The notes below the pieces were generated by a model that saw only the letters and a program-made list of their open reading frames with translations, did not search any database and was not told where the DNA came from. A stretch of 64,000 bases of DNA. It comes from Niameybacter massiliensis (lineage in GTDB: Bacteria; Bacillota; Clostridia; Lachnospirales; Cellulosilyticaceae). The first letter of the stretch is position 1. The number at the start of each line of letters is the position of its first letter. The DNA lies in NCBI RefSeq assembly GCF_001282685.1, contig NZ_LN875035.1, forward strand, positions 3,166,411 to 3,230,410. Direction: 5' to 3'. The position numbers were made by a program, and so were the translations under genes. Shown here one piece after another: positions 27,571 through 36,353 of the stretch.

Positions 27571-28203
27571 CTATTTAGCTTCTTCTACTTCAATTTTTTC
27601 TGAGTACTCAAAGTGTCTTACTTGACCTGTTATAAGACTTACTGTTACAAGTACATCATCTTCATTATTATATTGGAATCTAAGCCCTTTATATTGTTTG
27701 TTTGTCATTGCTTTTTCGATTCCAGTGTATACAAGCTTACTTGGGTCTTCAACAATCTTCTTCTCAGTTAAAAACTGTCTTGCAATTTCTTCTAGGTGTG
27801 ATTCTTCATATTTTAAAGGTTCTTTATCTGAAGCCTCTACTACAATCGCTCCTGTTACAGCATTTGTATTAGGATCTACACTTACACCATAAGAATAAAG
27901 TTGATTTGGAACTGGATCACCTTCTACCATTCCCCTAATCATATTATTTCTGTGTAAGTAAGTAGCTGATGGTAAATCTACAAGCACATAGTTTTTACTT
28001 GCTTCCACTTTACGTTCTACACCATCTTCAATATTCACGTCAAAATAAGTTGTAATAGCATCTTTTGCTATATCATAAAGTTCTTGTACAGCTGCCTCAT
28101 CTGTAATAGGCTCTGTTTTTGTCGCTTCTGGACCCATGCTACATCCTGTTAAAAAGGCACCTAACATTGTCATAATTCCTATTGTAAATAAAAACTTTTT
28201 CAT
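27571..28203 (-). CDS. Lipoprotein of unknown function
   Basis: A 210-residue protein with signal peptide and lipobox LTGC (Cys21). The mature part has a linker (GPEATKTEP) followed by two similar-looking halves around LYDIAKDAITTYFDV and YTGIEKAMTNKQYKGL. I see no catalytic motif. The start follows GGAGGGAATT. A promoter-like -10 with an embedded 12-bp palindrome lies about 55 bp upstream. Probably a clostridial surface lipoprotein. Confidence 0.65.
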   Translation of the reverse strand: MKKFLFTIGIMTMLGAFLTGCSMGPEATKTEPITDEAAVQELYDIAKDAITTYFDVNIEDGVERKVEASKNYVLVDLPSATYLHRNNMIRGMVEGDPVPNQLYSYGVSVDPNTNAVTGAIVVEASDKEPLKYEESHLEEIARQFLTEKKIVEDPSKLVYTGIEKAMTNKQYKGLRFQYNNEDDVLVTVSLITGQVRHFEYSEKIEVEEAK

Positions 28204-28541
28204 AATTCCCTCCTACATGCTTTTCTATGTTGATTATATAAGGTCTATTTAAGACATTATAGGAGTATACTCCCGAAATATGTATAAAAAATAAACAAAT
28301 GGATATTTCCTGGGCAATTTTATACCTTCATAGGGATAAAGGAATCAAGAAGTGCCTCTGTATATTCATACCTTTCTCCACTTTAAATACATAATAAACC
28401 ATTAATGATCATAATGGTTTCTATTAGATTCATGCCTTGTTCTCTATTAATTTCTCACAGTCTTCTACTGCAAACCTACCTTCAATTACCATTCTCTCAA
28501 GATCATTTAATGTTATACTGTTCCACCCCTAAACTTGTTTC
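28204..28541. other. Intergenic region with a palindrome and a possible ORF remnant
   Basis: At 28256-28261 there is a leftward -10-like TATAAT, with the perfect palindrome GGAGTATACTCC at 28262-28273 just upstream of it. At 28430-28525 an open stretch without a normal start (see separate entry) looks like coding sequence. The rest is AT-rich, with nothing else I can support. Confidence 0.5.
28430..28525 (-). pseudogene. Possible remnant of a short coding sequence
   Basis: Read leftward, about 31 codons of well-formed protein-like sequence (LNDLERMVIEGRFAVEDCEK in the middle) end in a TGA. There is no ATG, GTG or TTG in the expected place; the codon after the AGGGG-like site is TGG. It could be a decayed gene fragment or chance. 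It lies 16 bp downstream of the CBM9-like gene. Confidence 0.25.
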
Positions 28542-29138
28542 TTACTTAATAATTAATTCACCAAAGAATTCTGGTTTATGAAATGCTGGGAATGGATTAG
28601 CAATTGGATTCCAACTTCCATAATGTGGCGTATGTGTATCATCACCACATTTATAGAAATTACCTTTAATCTTATCAGCAATGATCTCTTGGCCATATAC
28701 CGCTTTAATAAATGTATCTGGAATCATAAGTTCTACTTCCCAATAACCTTCTCCTTTTGTAGCTACTGGTGTTGGTACATCAAACCCTTTATCTTTTAAG
28801 TAGAAACGGCCTCCTGGTTGACCATACTCACAAAGTACTGCTCCGTTGCTATTCATTTCAAAGTTAACATAGCCTGTACCTTCTACTTCTGGATAGTAGT
28901 TTGCGAAAAATTCCATACAACTATCTTTATAGACTGGATCATTTGCTTCGGTATATACCGCCCTAGGATTTTCTTCCTCACATCTCATTTTAAGGCAAAA
29001 TCCTTGTCCTTCAATACGATATAACCATGCAGTTGTTGTAGGCATATAATCTGTACCCCATGGATAACTTGCAATACTTATTGGTTCAATCTCTTTCCAA
29101 TCTACTTTTTCTGGTTTTACTTGAATTGTATAACTCAT
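28542..29138 (-). CDS. Carbohydrate-binding family 9-like protein
   Basis: A 198-residue protein resembling the DOMON/CBM9-like beta-sandwich family. It has no signal peptide, so it is probably cytosolic. CBM9 modules bind sugar chain ends, and stand-alone versions in clostridia and Bacteroidetes are of unknown role. Aromatic-rich strands and a GSWNPIANPFPAFHKPEFFG C-terminus are typical. GGGAGGATGTT precedes the start. It is next to the trehalose regulator, but nothing shows a functional link. Confidence 0.75.
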   Translation of the reverse strand: MSYTIQVKPEKVDWKEIEPISIASYPWGTDYMPTTTAWLYRIEGQGFCLKMRCEEENPRAVYTEANDPVYKDSCMEFFANYYPEVEGTGYVNFEMNSNGAVLCEYGQPGGRFYLKDKGFDVPTPVATKGEGYWEVELMIPDTFIKAVYGQEIIADKIKGNFYKCGDDTHTPHYGSWNPIANPFPAFHKPEFFGELIIK

Positions 29139-29310
29139 AACATCCTCCCATAATTCGTTCTTATTTTCTTTAATTCAGCTAATGCTCTACTAAATTTTAC
29201 CTGTAGTTTCATTATGAACTATCCTTTATTATCTTGCAATATTTCTAAGACTATCTCAGCATATCCTACTTTATGTTTTCCAAATAGTTTTCTGCGATTC
29301 TCCTGCTTCT

Positions 29311-30045
29311 CTATACTAAATATGGACGTGTTCTTTGGGCAAATTGATGGAATTCAAAATGTTTAGGACTATGTCTAGACTGAGTAAATTCAAACATAAC
29401 ACCGTCATCATTATACGTGTAGTTACTTACTACAGCTACACAATTTAATCCATCTAATTGTAGGTACTCCTCGTCTATTTGAGTAATAGGTTCAACCGTG
29501 ACAATACGTTTAGCCGTCGTAATGTGGATATCTAAAGTATTTTCTAGATAGTTATAAATAGATTCCTCTGCAATTTCAGCTGTAAGATGTGAAACGACTT
29601 TGGTTAAAAAATAATTATGGTCAATAATAAGCGGCACATTCTCTAGAAAGCGTACCCTTTGCATATAATAAATTTCTTCCCCTACAGGGAATGACGTTCT
29701 TTTATGGATTTTTTCATCAACTATAAGTTTTACAAACAGAATGACTTTTGTCGAATAAATCGTCTGATTTCTTTGTGTTGATTCATATAAAGATTCTATT
29801 CCGCTTAGAGAGTACTGAGAAGTTCTATGAGGTTGGTAAATCACCCTAACCCCTTTTCCTTGTAATGACTGTACATAGCCTTCATTGGCAAGACTTACCA
29901 ATGCACGTCTAATGGTATTTCTTGAACTGTTAAATTCTATAACAAATGTATTTTCTGAAGGAAGTAATTGTTGATACTCATATTCATTAGCTTCTATACG
30001 TTCTTTAATGATTTGATATATTTTTTCATATTTTGCTTTCGGCAT
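29311..30045 (-). CDS. treR: GntR/UTRA-family trehalose operon repressor
   Basis: A 244-residue regulator with an N-terminal winged helix (residues 1-70; LPSENTFVIEFNSSRNTIRRAL is the recognition region) and a C-terminal UTRA effector domain (about 90-230). Family and position, divergent from a trehalose PTS and phosphotrehalase, point to TreR, which responds to trehalose 6-phosphate. Two perfect operator palindromes lie in the intergenic region, one within the promoter spacer of the tre operon. Binding of this protein to them is inferred. Confidence 0.88.
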   Translation of the reverse strand: MPKAKYEKIYQIIKERIEANEYEYQQLLPSENTFVIEFNSSRNTIRRALVSLANEGYVQSLQGKGVRVIYQPHRTSQYSLSGIESLYESTQRNQTIYSTKVILFVKLIVDEKIHKRTSFPVGEEIYYMQRVRFLENVPLIIDHNYFLTKVVSHLTAEIAEESIYNYLENTLDIHITTAKRIVTVEPITQIDEEYLQLDGLNCVAVVSNYTYNDDGVMFEFTQSRHSPKHFEFHQFAQRTRPYLV

Positions 30046-30127
30046 TATAAGGCTCCTTAGTATAGCTTATAAACAAGATTTCTTATGGTGAGTATATGAT
30101 GATTAAATAAATTTTTCAAGTCAAAGA

Positions 30128-30156
30128 TTGACACACTTGTTTAAACAAGTTATGAT
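30128..30156 (+). promoter_or_regulatory. Promoter of the trehalose operon
   Basis: A consensus -35 TTGACA (30128-30133), exactly 17 bp spacer, and -10 TATGAT (30151-30156). The first operator fills the spacer almost exactly. Confidence 0.85.
30135..30150. promoter_or_regulatory. tre operator O1
   Basis: The perfect 16-bp palindrome ACTTGTTTAAACAAGT, lying between -35 and -10, where a bound repressor would block RNA polymerase. Confidence 0.85.
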
Positions 30157-30170
30157 AAAGATACTCAATA

Positions 30171-30186
30171 ACTTGTTTAAACAAGT
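30171..30186. promoter_or_regulatory. tre operator O2
   Basis: A second identical copy of ACTTGTTTAAACAAGT, centre-to-centre 36 bp from O1, just downstream of the expected transcription start. Confidence 0.85.
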
Positions 30187-30222
30187 ACATAAAAATAATA
30201 TACTAATTAGGAGAATAATAAC

Positions 30223-31644
30223 ATGGGAAAATTCGAAAAAGACTCTCAAGCATTATTAGAATTAGTTGGTGGAAAAGAAAATATTGCAGCACTTTCTCAT
30301 TGTATGACTCGATTACGTTTTGCACTCGTTGATCCAAAAAAGGCTAATGTTGCTGGAATTGAAAAGCTTTCTTCTGTCAAAGGATGCTTCACACAATCTG
30401 GTCAATTCCAAGTCATCATAGGAAATGAAGTTTCGCAATTTTACAATGAGTTTACAGCCTATTCAGGTGTAGATGGTAGCTCAAAAGAATCTGTTAAAGA
30501 AGTTTCAAAAAATAATCAAACCTCTCTTCAAAGAATCATGACAAATATAGCTGAAATCTTTGCACCACTTATTCCAGCTATTATTACAGGTGGTTTAATT
30601 TTAGGATTCCGTAATATTATTGGAGAACTTCTCCTTTTCAATAACGGTACACAAACACTTACAGATATCTCTCAATTCTGGGCTGGAATTAATAGCTTCT
30701 TATGGCTTATTGGTGAAGCGATCTTCCACTTTTTACCTGTAGGTATTACTTGGTCTATTACTAAGAAGATGAATACTTCTCAAATACTAGGTATCGTTCT
30801 TGGTATTACCTTAGTATCACCTCAATTACTTAATGCATACGCTGTGGCAGGTACGCCAGTAGGTGAAATTCCTGTTTGGGACTTTGGTTTTGCACAAGTT
30901 CAAATGATTGGTTACCAAGCTCAAGTTTTACCAGCTATTTTAGCCGGATTTACACTTGTATACTTAGAACGTTTCTTTAGAAAGATTTGTCCATCTGTGA
31001 TTTCTATGATTGTTGTACCTTTCTGTTCATTAATACTTTCTGTAGTTATTGCACATATGGTTTTAGGTCCAATCGGTTGGGCAATCGGTTCATTTATTTC
31101 AGGTGTAGTTTATGCAGGATTAAATAGCTCTTTCAAAGTAGTCTTTGCAGCTTTATTTGGTTTCCTTTACTCACCTCTTGTTATTACAGGATTACATCAT
31201 ATGTCAAATGCTATCGACTTACAGCTTATCGCTGATTTTGGTGGCACAAGCCTCTGGCCTATGATTGCACTTTCAAATATTGCTCAAGGGTCAGCTGTTC
31301 TTGGCTATATGTTCTTAAAACGTAAAGATCAAGCACTTAAAGAAATTACAGTTCCTGCTGCTATTTCATGTTATCTAGGCGTTACAGAACCTGCTATGTT
31401 TGGTGTTAACTTAAAATATGTCTTCCCATTCTTCTGTGCAATGGTAGGTTCTGGGATTGCAGCTGTAGTATCTGTTGGATTCGGCGTAATGGCTAATTCA
31501 ATCGGAGTTGGTGGACTCCCTGGTATTTTATCTATTCAACCACAATCAATGCCAATCTTTGCTCTATGCATGTTAATCGCTATCGTAGTACCTTTTACAC
31601 TTACTTATATGGTTGGCAAAAGAAAGGGAATTTGCAATGAATAA
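30223..31644 (+). CDS. treB: Trehalose-specific PTS enzyme IIBC
   Basis: A 473-residue PTS permease that imports trehalose and phosphorylates it to trehalose 6-phosphate. The IIB domain comes first (residues 1-90), with the phosphorylated cysteine in LSHCMTRLRFAL (Cys27). A short linker is followed by a IIC membrane domain of about ten segments (PLIPAIITGGLILGF, ITGLHHMSNAIDLQL). There is no IIA domain, so phosphate must come from another IIA-Glc-like protein. The start follows TTAGGAG. Its end overlaps treC by 8 bp. Confidence 0.95.
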   Translation: MGKFEKDSQALLELVGGKENIAALSHCMTRLRFALVDPKKANVAGIEKLSSVKGCFTQSGQFQVIIGNEVSQFYNEFTAYSGVDGSSKESVKEVSKNNQTSLQRIMTNIAEIFAPLIPAIITGGLILGFRNIIGELLLFNNGTQTLTDISQFWAGINSFLWLIGEAIFHFLPVGITWSITKKMNTSQILGIVLGITLVSPQLLNAYAVAGTPVGEIPVWDFGFAQVQMIGYQAQVLPAILAGFTLVYLERFFRKICPSVISMIVVPFCSLILSVVIAHMVLGPIGWAIGSFISGVVYAGLNSSFKVVFAALFGFLYSPLVITGLHHMSNAIDLQLIADFGGTSLWPMIALSNIAQGSAVLGYMFLKRKDQALKEITVPAAISCYLGVTEPAMFGVNLKYVFPFFCAMVGSGIAAVVSVGFGVMANSIGVGGLPGILSIQPQSMPIFALCMLIAIVVPFTLTYMVGKRKGICNE

Positions 31645-33268
31645 ATTTGAAGAAGCCGTTGTTTATCAAATCTACCCAAAATCTTTCTTTGATACAACTG
31701 GAAATGGCTTAGGAGATATTAAAGGCGTTATAACAAAATTAGATTATCTTCAAAATCTAGGTGTTGATTACATCTGGTTAACACCTTTTTTTGTATCGCC
31801 TCAAAGAGATAATGGCTATGATGTAGCTAATTATGTAGAGATTGATAAAATGTATGGCACAATGAGTGATGTCGATGCACTCATTCATGAAGCCGATCAA
31901 AGAGGTATGGGGATCATGCTAGACATGGTCTTTAACCATACTTCAACAGAACATGTTTGGTTTCAAAAAGCATTAGCTGGTGACCCAGAATATATGGATT
32001 ATTATATTTTTAGAGATGAGCCAACCAATTGGCAATCTAAGTTTGGTGGAAGTGCATGGGAATATGTAGAACATTTAAACAAATGGTATCTCCACTTATT
32101 TGATGTGACACAAGCTGATCTAAATTGGAATAATCCTAAAGTACGTGAAGAACTCAAAAATGTTATCCGTTTTTGGAAAGCAAAAGGCATCAAAGGATTT
32201 AGATTTGACGTTGTTAATCTTATTTCAAAACCTGAACTTTTCGAAGATGATCATGAAGGCGATGGACGTAGATTCTATACTGACGGTCCTCATGTTCATG
32301 AATACCTTAAAGAACTTGTTCAAGATACAGGTATCGAAGATATGATTACTGTTGGAGAAATGTCTTCTACTTCTATTGAACAATGTATGCGCTATGCCAA
32401 TCCACAAGAAAAAGAACTGGCTATGTGCTTTAACTTCCACCATCTTAAGGTGGACTACAAGAATAATCAAAAATGGGTTTTACAAGATTGTGACTACGAT
32501 TTATTAAAATCACTCTTCGATGAGTGGCAAACACGCTTACAAGAAGTAGATTCTTCTTGTGCAGTCTTTTTAAACAATCATGATCAGCCAAGAAGCGTTT
32601 CTCGCTTTGGGGATGATACATGCTACTGGGACATCTCTGCTAAGATGCTCGCAACTATGATTCACTTTTTAAAGGGAACACCTTATATCTATCAAGGTGA
32701 AGAAATTGGTATGACCAATGCCCACTATAAAGAAATTGATCAATATAGAGATGTAGAATCTCTTAATTACTACGATATCCTCATAAATGAAGGTAAGCCT
32801 CAAGAAGAAGTGATGCATATCTTAGGTGAACGTTCAAGGGATAACTCAAGAACACCTATGCAATGGGATGCTTCACTTAATGCTGGATTTACTAGTAGTA
32901 CACCTTGGCTTGGAGTTAATACAAACTATACTCAAATCAATGTAGAAAACCAACTTGATGATCCTAACTCTATTTTTAGTTATTACAAGCAACTTATAAC
33001 GCTTAGAAAGCAATATAAAGTGATTGCACACGGTCATTATGTACCTTATGAGACTTCAACCCCAAGTCTCTACATCTATCAAAGAGTGTATCAAAACGAA
33101 AAATGCTTAGTGCTCTTAAACCTTAACAAGGAAAATAAGACAGTGTCATTAGATAATCTAAGAGATTTCAAACCTTTAATTCATAACTATGAAGATCTCC
33201 AAATGACTCATAAAACAGTAGAATTAAGACCTTTTGAGGCTATTGTACTCCTTAGTACACCAGCTTAA
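31637..33268 (+). CDS. treC: Alpha,alpha-phosphotrehalase
   Basis: A 543-residue GH13 enzyme that cleaves trehalose 6-phosphate into glucose and glucose 6-phosphate in the cytosol. Visible GH13 motifs include GNGLGDIKGV, DMVFNHTS, FRFDVVN with nucleophile Asp191, TVGEMSS with acid/base Glu241, and NNHDQPR with Asp316. The ATG at 31637 overlaps the treB stop and follows AGGGAA; an upstream TTG in frame lies inside treB. A strong terminator follows the gene. Confidence 0.95.
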   Translation: MNKFEEAVVYQIYPKSFFDTTGNGLGDIKGVITKLDYLQNLGVDYIWLTPFFVSPQRDNGYDVANYVEIDKMYGTMSDVDALIHEADQRGMGIMLDMVFNHTSTEHVWFQKALAGDPEYMDYYIFRDEPTNWQSKFGGSAWEYVEHLNKWYLHLFDVTQADLNWNNPKVREELKNVIRFWKAKGIKGFRFDVVNLISKPELFEDDHEGDGRRFYTDGPHVHEYLKELVQDTGIEDMITVGEMSSTSIEQCMRYANPQEKELAMCFNFHHLKVDYKNNQKWVLQDCDYDLLKSLFDEWQTRLQEVDSSCAVFLNNHDQPRSVSRFGDDTCYWDISAKMLATMIHFLKGTPYIYQGEEIGMTNAHYKEIDQYRDVESLNYYDILINEGKPQEEVMHILGERSRDNSRTPMQWDASLNAGFTSSTPWLGVNTNYTQINVENQLDDPNSIFSYYKQLITLRKQYKVIAHGHYVPYETSTPSLYIYQRVYQNEKCLVLLNLNKENKTVSLDNLRDFKPLIHNYEDLQMTHKTVELRPFEAIVLLSTPA

Positions 33269-33297
33269 ATTAATATTTACTAGTTGAATAAAAAAGA

Positions 33298-33332
33298 TAA
33301 GAGGCAACACTTCTTGGAGGTGTTGCCTCTTA
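33298..33332 (+). terminator. tre operon terminator
   Basis: A 13-bp perfect stem (33298-33310 with 33320-33332), followed by CCTTTTT. Confidence 0.9.
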
Positions 33333-33370
33333 CCTTTTTATATGAAATTCTATTCTACTTGAAAGACTAG

Positions 33371-33793
33371 CTACTTCACCCTGTTAAACATAGGATGCTT
33401 TTCATCAAATTGAACTAAGTCCCATAGATTCCCATATAAATCTTTAAAAACAGCTACTATTCCATAATCCTGTTCTTTAGGTTCTCTCACAAATTCTATA
33501 CCCATTGTCTTCATTTCATTAAAATCACGCCAAAAGTTATCTGTTCCTAAGAATAGAAAAACTCTCCCCCCTGCTTGGTTACCGATAAAAGGTACTTGTT
33601 CAGACTTTGAAGCTTTTGCCAACAATATTGTCGTTCCATTAGACCCAGGTGGTGATACGACTACCCAGCGTTTATCTTGCTCTGCTTGATAAGTATCTTC
33701 AACTAATGTAAAGTGAAGCTTATTCGTATAAAAGTCAATGGCTTCATCATAATCTTCTACCACTAAAGCAATATGTACTATTGATTGTATCAT
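33371..33793 (-). CDS. VOC-family (glyoxalase/bleomycin resistance-like) protein
   Basis: A 140-residue protein with two VOC half-domains: IVHIALVVEDYDEAIDFYTN opens the first, and VFKDLYGNLWDLVQF closes the second. The metal-ligand pattern (His7, C-terminal region residues) is compatible with a metal-dependent lyase, dioxygenase or binding protein, but the substrate cannot be assigned. GAGGAG precedes the start. Monocistronic as far as I can see. Confidence 0.8.
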   Translation of the reverse strand: MIQSIVHIALVVEDYDEAIDFYTNKLHFTLVEDTYQAEQDKRWVVVSPPGSNGTTILLAKASKSEQVPFIGNQAGGRVFLFLGTDNFWRDFNEMKTMGIEFVREPKEQDYGIVAVFKDLYGNLWDLVQFDEKHPMFNRVK

Positions 33794-33863
33794 TTTCTAC
33801 TTCTCCTCTATTGTACTCAGAAAACTATTTATTTCATTTAATGTAATACTCATGTTAGCTCAA

Positions 33864-33956
33864 TTAGTTAAATAATAATGGAACTAATAAAACCATTATA
33901 CTCCCTATTATCGTAACTATAGCTACATATATAGTCTTTTTTCTTACCTCTTGCAT
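33864..33956 (-). CDS. Candidate 30-residue single-span membrane peptide
   Basis: A short frame, MQEVRKKTIYVAIVTIIGSI and onward, with a basic start and one hydrophobic stretch of about 20 residues. GGA lies 9 bases upstream. Its form recalls the tiny conserved membrane peptides of Firmicutes (such as the Prli42/DUF4044 kind), but I cannot match it to one. It sits alone between the VOC and MazG-like genes. Confidence 0.4.
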   Translation of the reverse strand: MQEVRKKTIYVAIVTIIGSIMVLLVPLLFN

Positions 33957-34053
33957 AAGAATTTTTCCTTTCTATTAAATAGATCATCTCAATCGAACAA
34001 ATAACTATTTTATTAGTTAAGAATAACATTTAAAAAGCTTTACAAACTGGAAT

Positions 34054-34380
34054 TTACCATCGTTGCATATTGCTCCTGTGTTTCTCTAAGTATACCTTTT
34101 CAAGTTCCTCTGGTGTAATACTATAGCAAAGCAAAACATCATTGAAATACATCATAACATCACACATTTCTTCAATAAAATGTGTTCGAACTTTACTGTC
34201 ACACAAAATTTTTGCATCTCCGTTCTTTTTTATGATGTCACTTACCTCACCTAATTCGCCATATAGCCATAATAGTTTTTGCCGAGCTTGCTCAGGTGGT
34301 AAACCACCCCATTTATCCTTGTACTTCTCTTGTAATTCCTTCTGCATTTCCTGCATAATCTCAAAAGTAAGTTCTGTCAT
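34054..34380 (-). CDS. MazG-like nucleotide pyrophosphohydrolase
   Basis: A 108-residue all-alpha NTP pyrophosphohydrolase-like protein. The metal-binding motif is GELGEVSD (ExxE) followed about 30 residues later by EEMCDVMMYFND (ExxD), the MazG/iMazG signature. It probably hydrolyses a (d)NTP to the monophosphate, as house-cleaning. The substrate is not known. Confidence 0.8.
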   Translation of the reverse strand: MTELTFEIMQEMQKELQEKYKDKWGGLPPEQARQKLLWLYGELGEVSDIIKKNGDAKILCDSKVRTHFIEEMCDVMMYFNDVLLCYSITPEELEKVYLEKHRSNMQRW

Positions 34381-34517
34381 TACATACTCCCATAAATTCT
34401 ATTTTTTTACCTTTAAAGTTCCTCAATAAGTTCTAATTTATCGACTTATAAAATATCTATTTTAAACTCTATCTTATAAGTTAAAATACTTCAACAATTA
34501 ATACATCTAAACAACAA

Positions 34518-34545
34518 AAAGGGAGCGTTTCTCAACACTCCCTTT
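34518..34545 (-). terminator. asr operon terminator
   Basis: AAAGGGAG/CTCCCTTT stem with an extended GTT/AAC pair, with T5 on the leftward strand, about 40 bp past the asrC stop. Confidence 0.8.
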
Positions 34546-34587
34546 ATTTTATCTCTATTCAATTCCAACCTAGCTCACTCTATGCTC

Positions 34588-35550
34588 TTAATAGTGAATG
34601 CCACTCCAGTATACATTGTTAATCACAATAGCTTCTTCTGGAAGGTTCACATCTTTAAGTGCCCATTTTTTGAACTCCATAAAGCCTGTACGGTCAACAA
34701 TATATCCTATATGTTCTTTTCCGCCTGGAGCTCCTCTATCAATATACTCATTTACATAGTCATACGTGTTTAAGATGATTTTGATAATACTTGCTTCATC
34801 TGCCCATACAATGAAGTCTTCTGCAAGTCTTGGGTTTTTCTTACCTGTTCTACCCATAATAGCAAGTCTGTAGTATTTTTCTTTACTTCTTGTCCATGCA
34901 CCTGTTGGACATGCATTAATACAAACACCACATCCTACGCATTTATCTGCTTGACGTTCTACACGGTAGTTCTTAGCGGATAAGCAACCTACTGAGCGTG
35001 TTTTACATCCTTTTACACAAGCACCACAAGATACACAACGGTTAGGATCATATTGTGGCATTGTCATTCCAATAATACCAAAGTCTTGCATTCTTGCTTT
35101 AATACAGTCATTTTGGCAGCCTGTTAAACCTACTTTGAAGTGAAGGTCATTTGGGAAAATAGCTTTTTCAATCTCTTTAGCAAAGTTTGTTGTATTGTAA
35201 TTCGCAAACGGACATACTTTATTACCAATACATGCTGAGATATTACGTGTACCTGCTGATGTATAACCTTTTCCTGGTACTTCTTGATTAATTTCAAGCC
35301 CTTCAATAAGAGGTTGAAGCATCTCATTGACTTTATCTATATCTTCAAATTTGATACCTAAAATCTCAAATCCTTGACGAATAGTAATGTGTACTTGACC
35401 ATTTCCATAGCGCTCTGCAATCTCTTGAATTTTACCAAGGTATTCTGCTTTAATAAGACCACCTGGAACACGTACTCTTGATGCTGTAATACCTCTTACT
35501 TTAGTTACCCTAAAAGCATTCTTTTTAAGTTTCTTTGTATTAATATCCAT
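34588..35550 (-). CDS. asrC: Anaerobic sulfite reductase subunit C
   Basis: A 320-residue siroheme and [4Fe-4S] catalytic subunit, which reduces sulfite to sulfide. The siroheme/cluster cysteines lie in the segments SACIGNKVCPF and TGCQNDCIKA. Between and after them are two ferredoxin-like motifs (CVSCGACVKGC and CVGCGVCINACP). Length fits the Salmonella-type AsrC. GGAGGAATAGCG precedes the start. It is the last gene of asrABC and is 11 bp after asrB. Such siroheme enzymes may also reduce nitrite. Confidence 0.95.
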   Translation of the reverse strand: MDINTKKLKKNAFRVTKVRGITASRVRVPGGLIKAEYLGKIQEIAERYGNGQVHITIRQGFEILGIKFEDIDKVNEMLQPLIEGLEINQEVPGKGYTSAGTRNISACIGNKVCPFANYNTTNFAKEIEKAIFPNDLHFKVGLTGCQNDCIKARMQDFGIIGMTMPQYDPNRCVSCGACVKGCKTRSVGCLSAKNYRVERQADKCVGCGVCINACPTGAWTRSKEKYYRLAIMGRTGKKNPRLAEDFIVWADEASIIKIILNTYDYVNEYIDRGAPGGKEHIGYIVDRTGFMEFKKWALKDVNLPEEAIVINNVYWSGIHY

Positions 35551-35561
35551 CGCTATTCCTC

Positions 35562-36353
35562 CTAGTCTCTTAATAACTTACCTTGAGTATAATTAAATAC
35601 AGGTCCTTCTAAGCAAATGTAAGTGTCACCAATCTTACAATGTCCACATTTACCAATTCCACAGCACATTTTACGTTCTTGAGAAATCCAGATATTTTCT
35701 TCTTTGATTCCACGTTTTAAGAATTCTTGTACTGTAAATTTCATCATAATAGGTGGCCCAACAACGACTACTTGTACATCTTCTAAATCTTCAATTGGAA
35801 GTTCAGGAATGTATTTTGTAACAAGTCCTACTGGCCCGGTGTAGTCTTCTGGTGCCTGATCTACAGTAACTGTAATATCAGTGGTTTCACTCCATACTTT
35901 TAAATCATCTTTAAATAATACATCTTCTGGTGATTTAAATCCTGTGATAAGTGTAAGCTTCTTGCATTCTTCTGGGTGTTTCGCAAAGTGATCAACAATA
36001 CCTCTTACTGGTGAAAGCCCTGTTCCCCCTGCTACAACAACTATTTCATGATTTCTATAATCATTTAAGTCAAATCCATTACCATATGGACCTCTTAAAA
36101 AGAGTTTGTCTCCTACATATTTTTCAAAGATTTCATTGGTTACTTTTCCTACTTTACGGATAGTAAGGTCAATAGTACCTTCACCAATACCACTTACTGA
36201 AATAGGTGCTTCACCGTATTTAGGAAGAGATACTTCAAAGAATTGTCCTGGCTTTACTTCACCTGTAAATGCCATACGGAACGTATACTCTATCTCTGTA
36301 TGTTTAATAACTTCTTTAATTTCTGATATAAAAGGGATATATTCGTTTTTCAT
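35562..36353 (-). CDS. asrB: Anaerobic sulfite reductase subunit B
   Basis: A 263-residue flavoprotein of the ferredoxin-NADP reductase/PyrK family, which passes electrons from NAD(P)H to AsrA/AsrC. RGPYGNGFD is the flavin-binding region and VVVAGGTGLSPVRGI the nicotinamide-binding loop. The C-terminal cysteine cluster MCCGIGKCGHCKIGDTYIC is the [2Fe-2S] site. The start codon overlaps the asrA stop by one base (TAATG), so translation is coupled. Confidence 0.95.
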   Translation of the reverse strand: MKNEYIPFISEIKEVIKHTEIEYTFRMAFTGEVKPGQFFEVSLPKYGEAPISVSGIGEGTIDLTIRKVGKVTNEIFEKYVGDKLFLRGPYGNGFDLNDYRNHEIVVVAGGTGLSPVRGIVDHFAKHPEECKKLTLITGFKSPEDVLFKDDLKVWSETTDITVTVDQAPEDYTGPVGLVTKYIPELPIEDLEDVQVVVVGPPIMMKFTVQEFLKRGIKEENIWISQERKMCCGIGKCGHCKIGDTYICLEGPVFNYTQGKLLRD

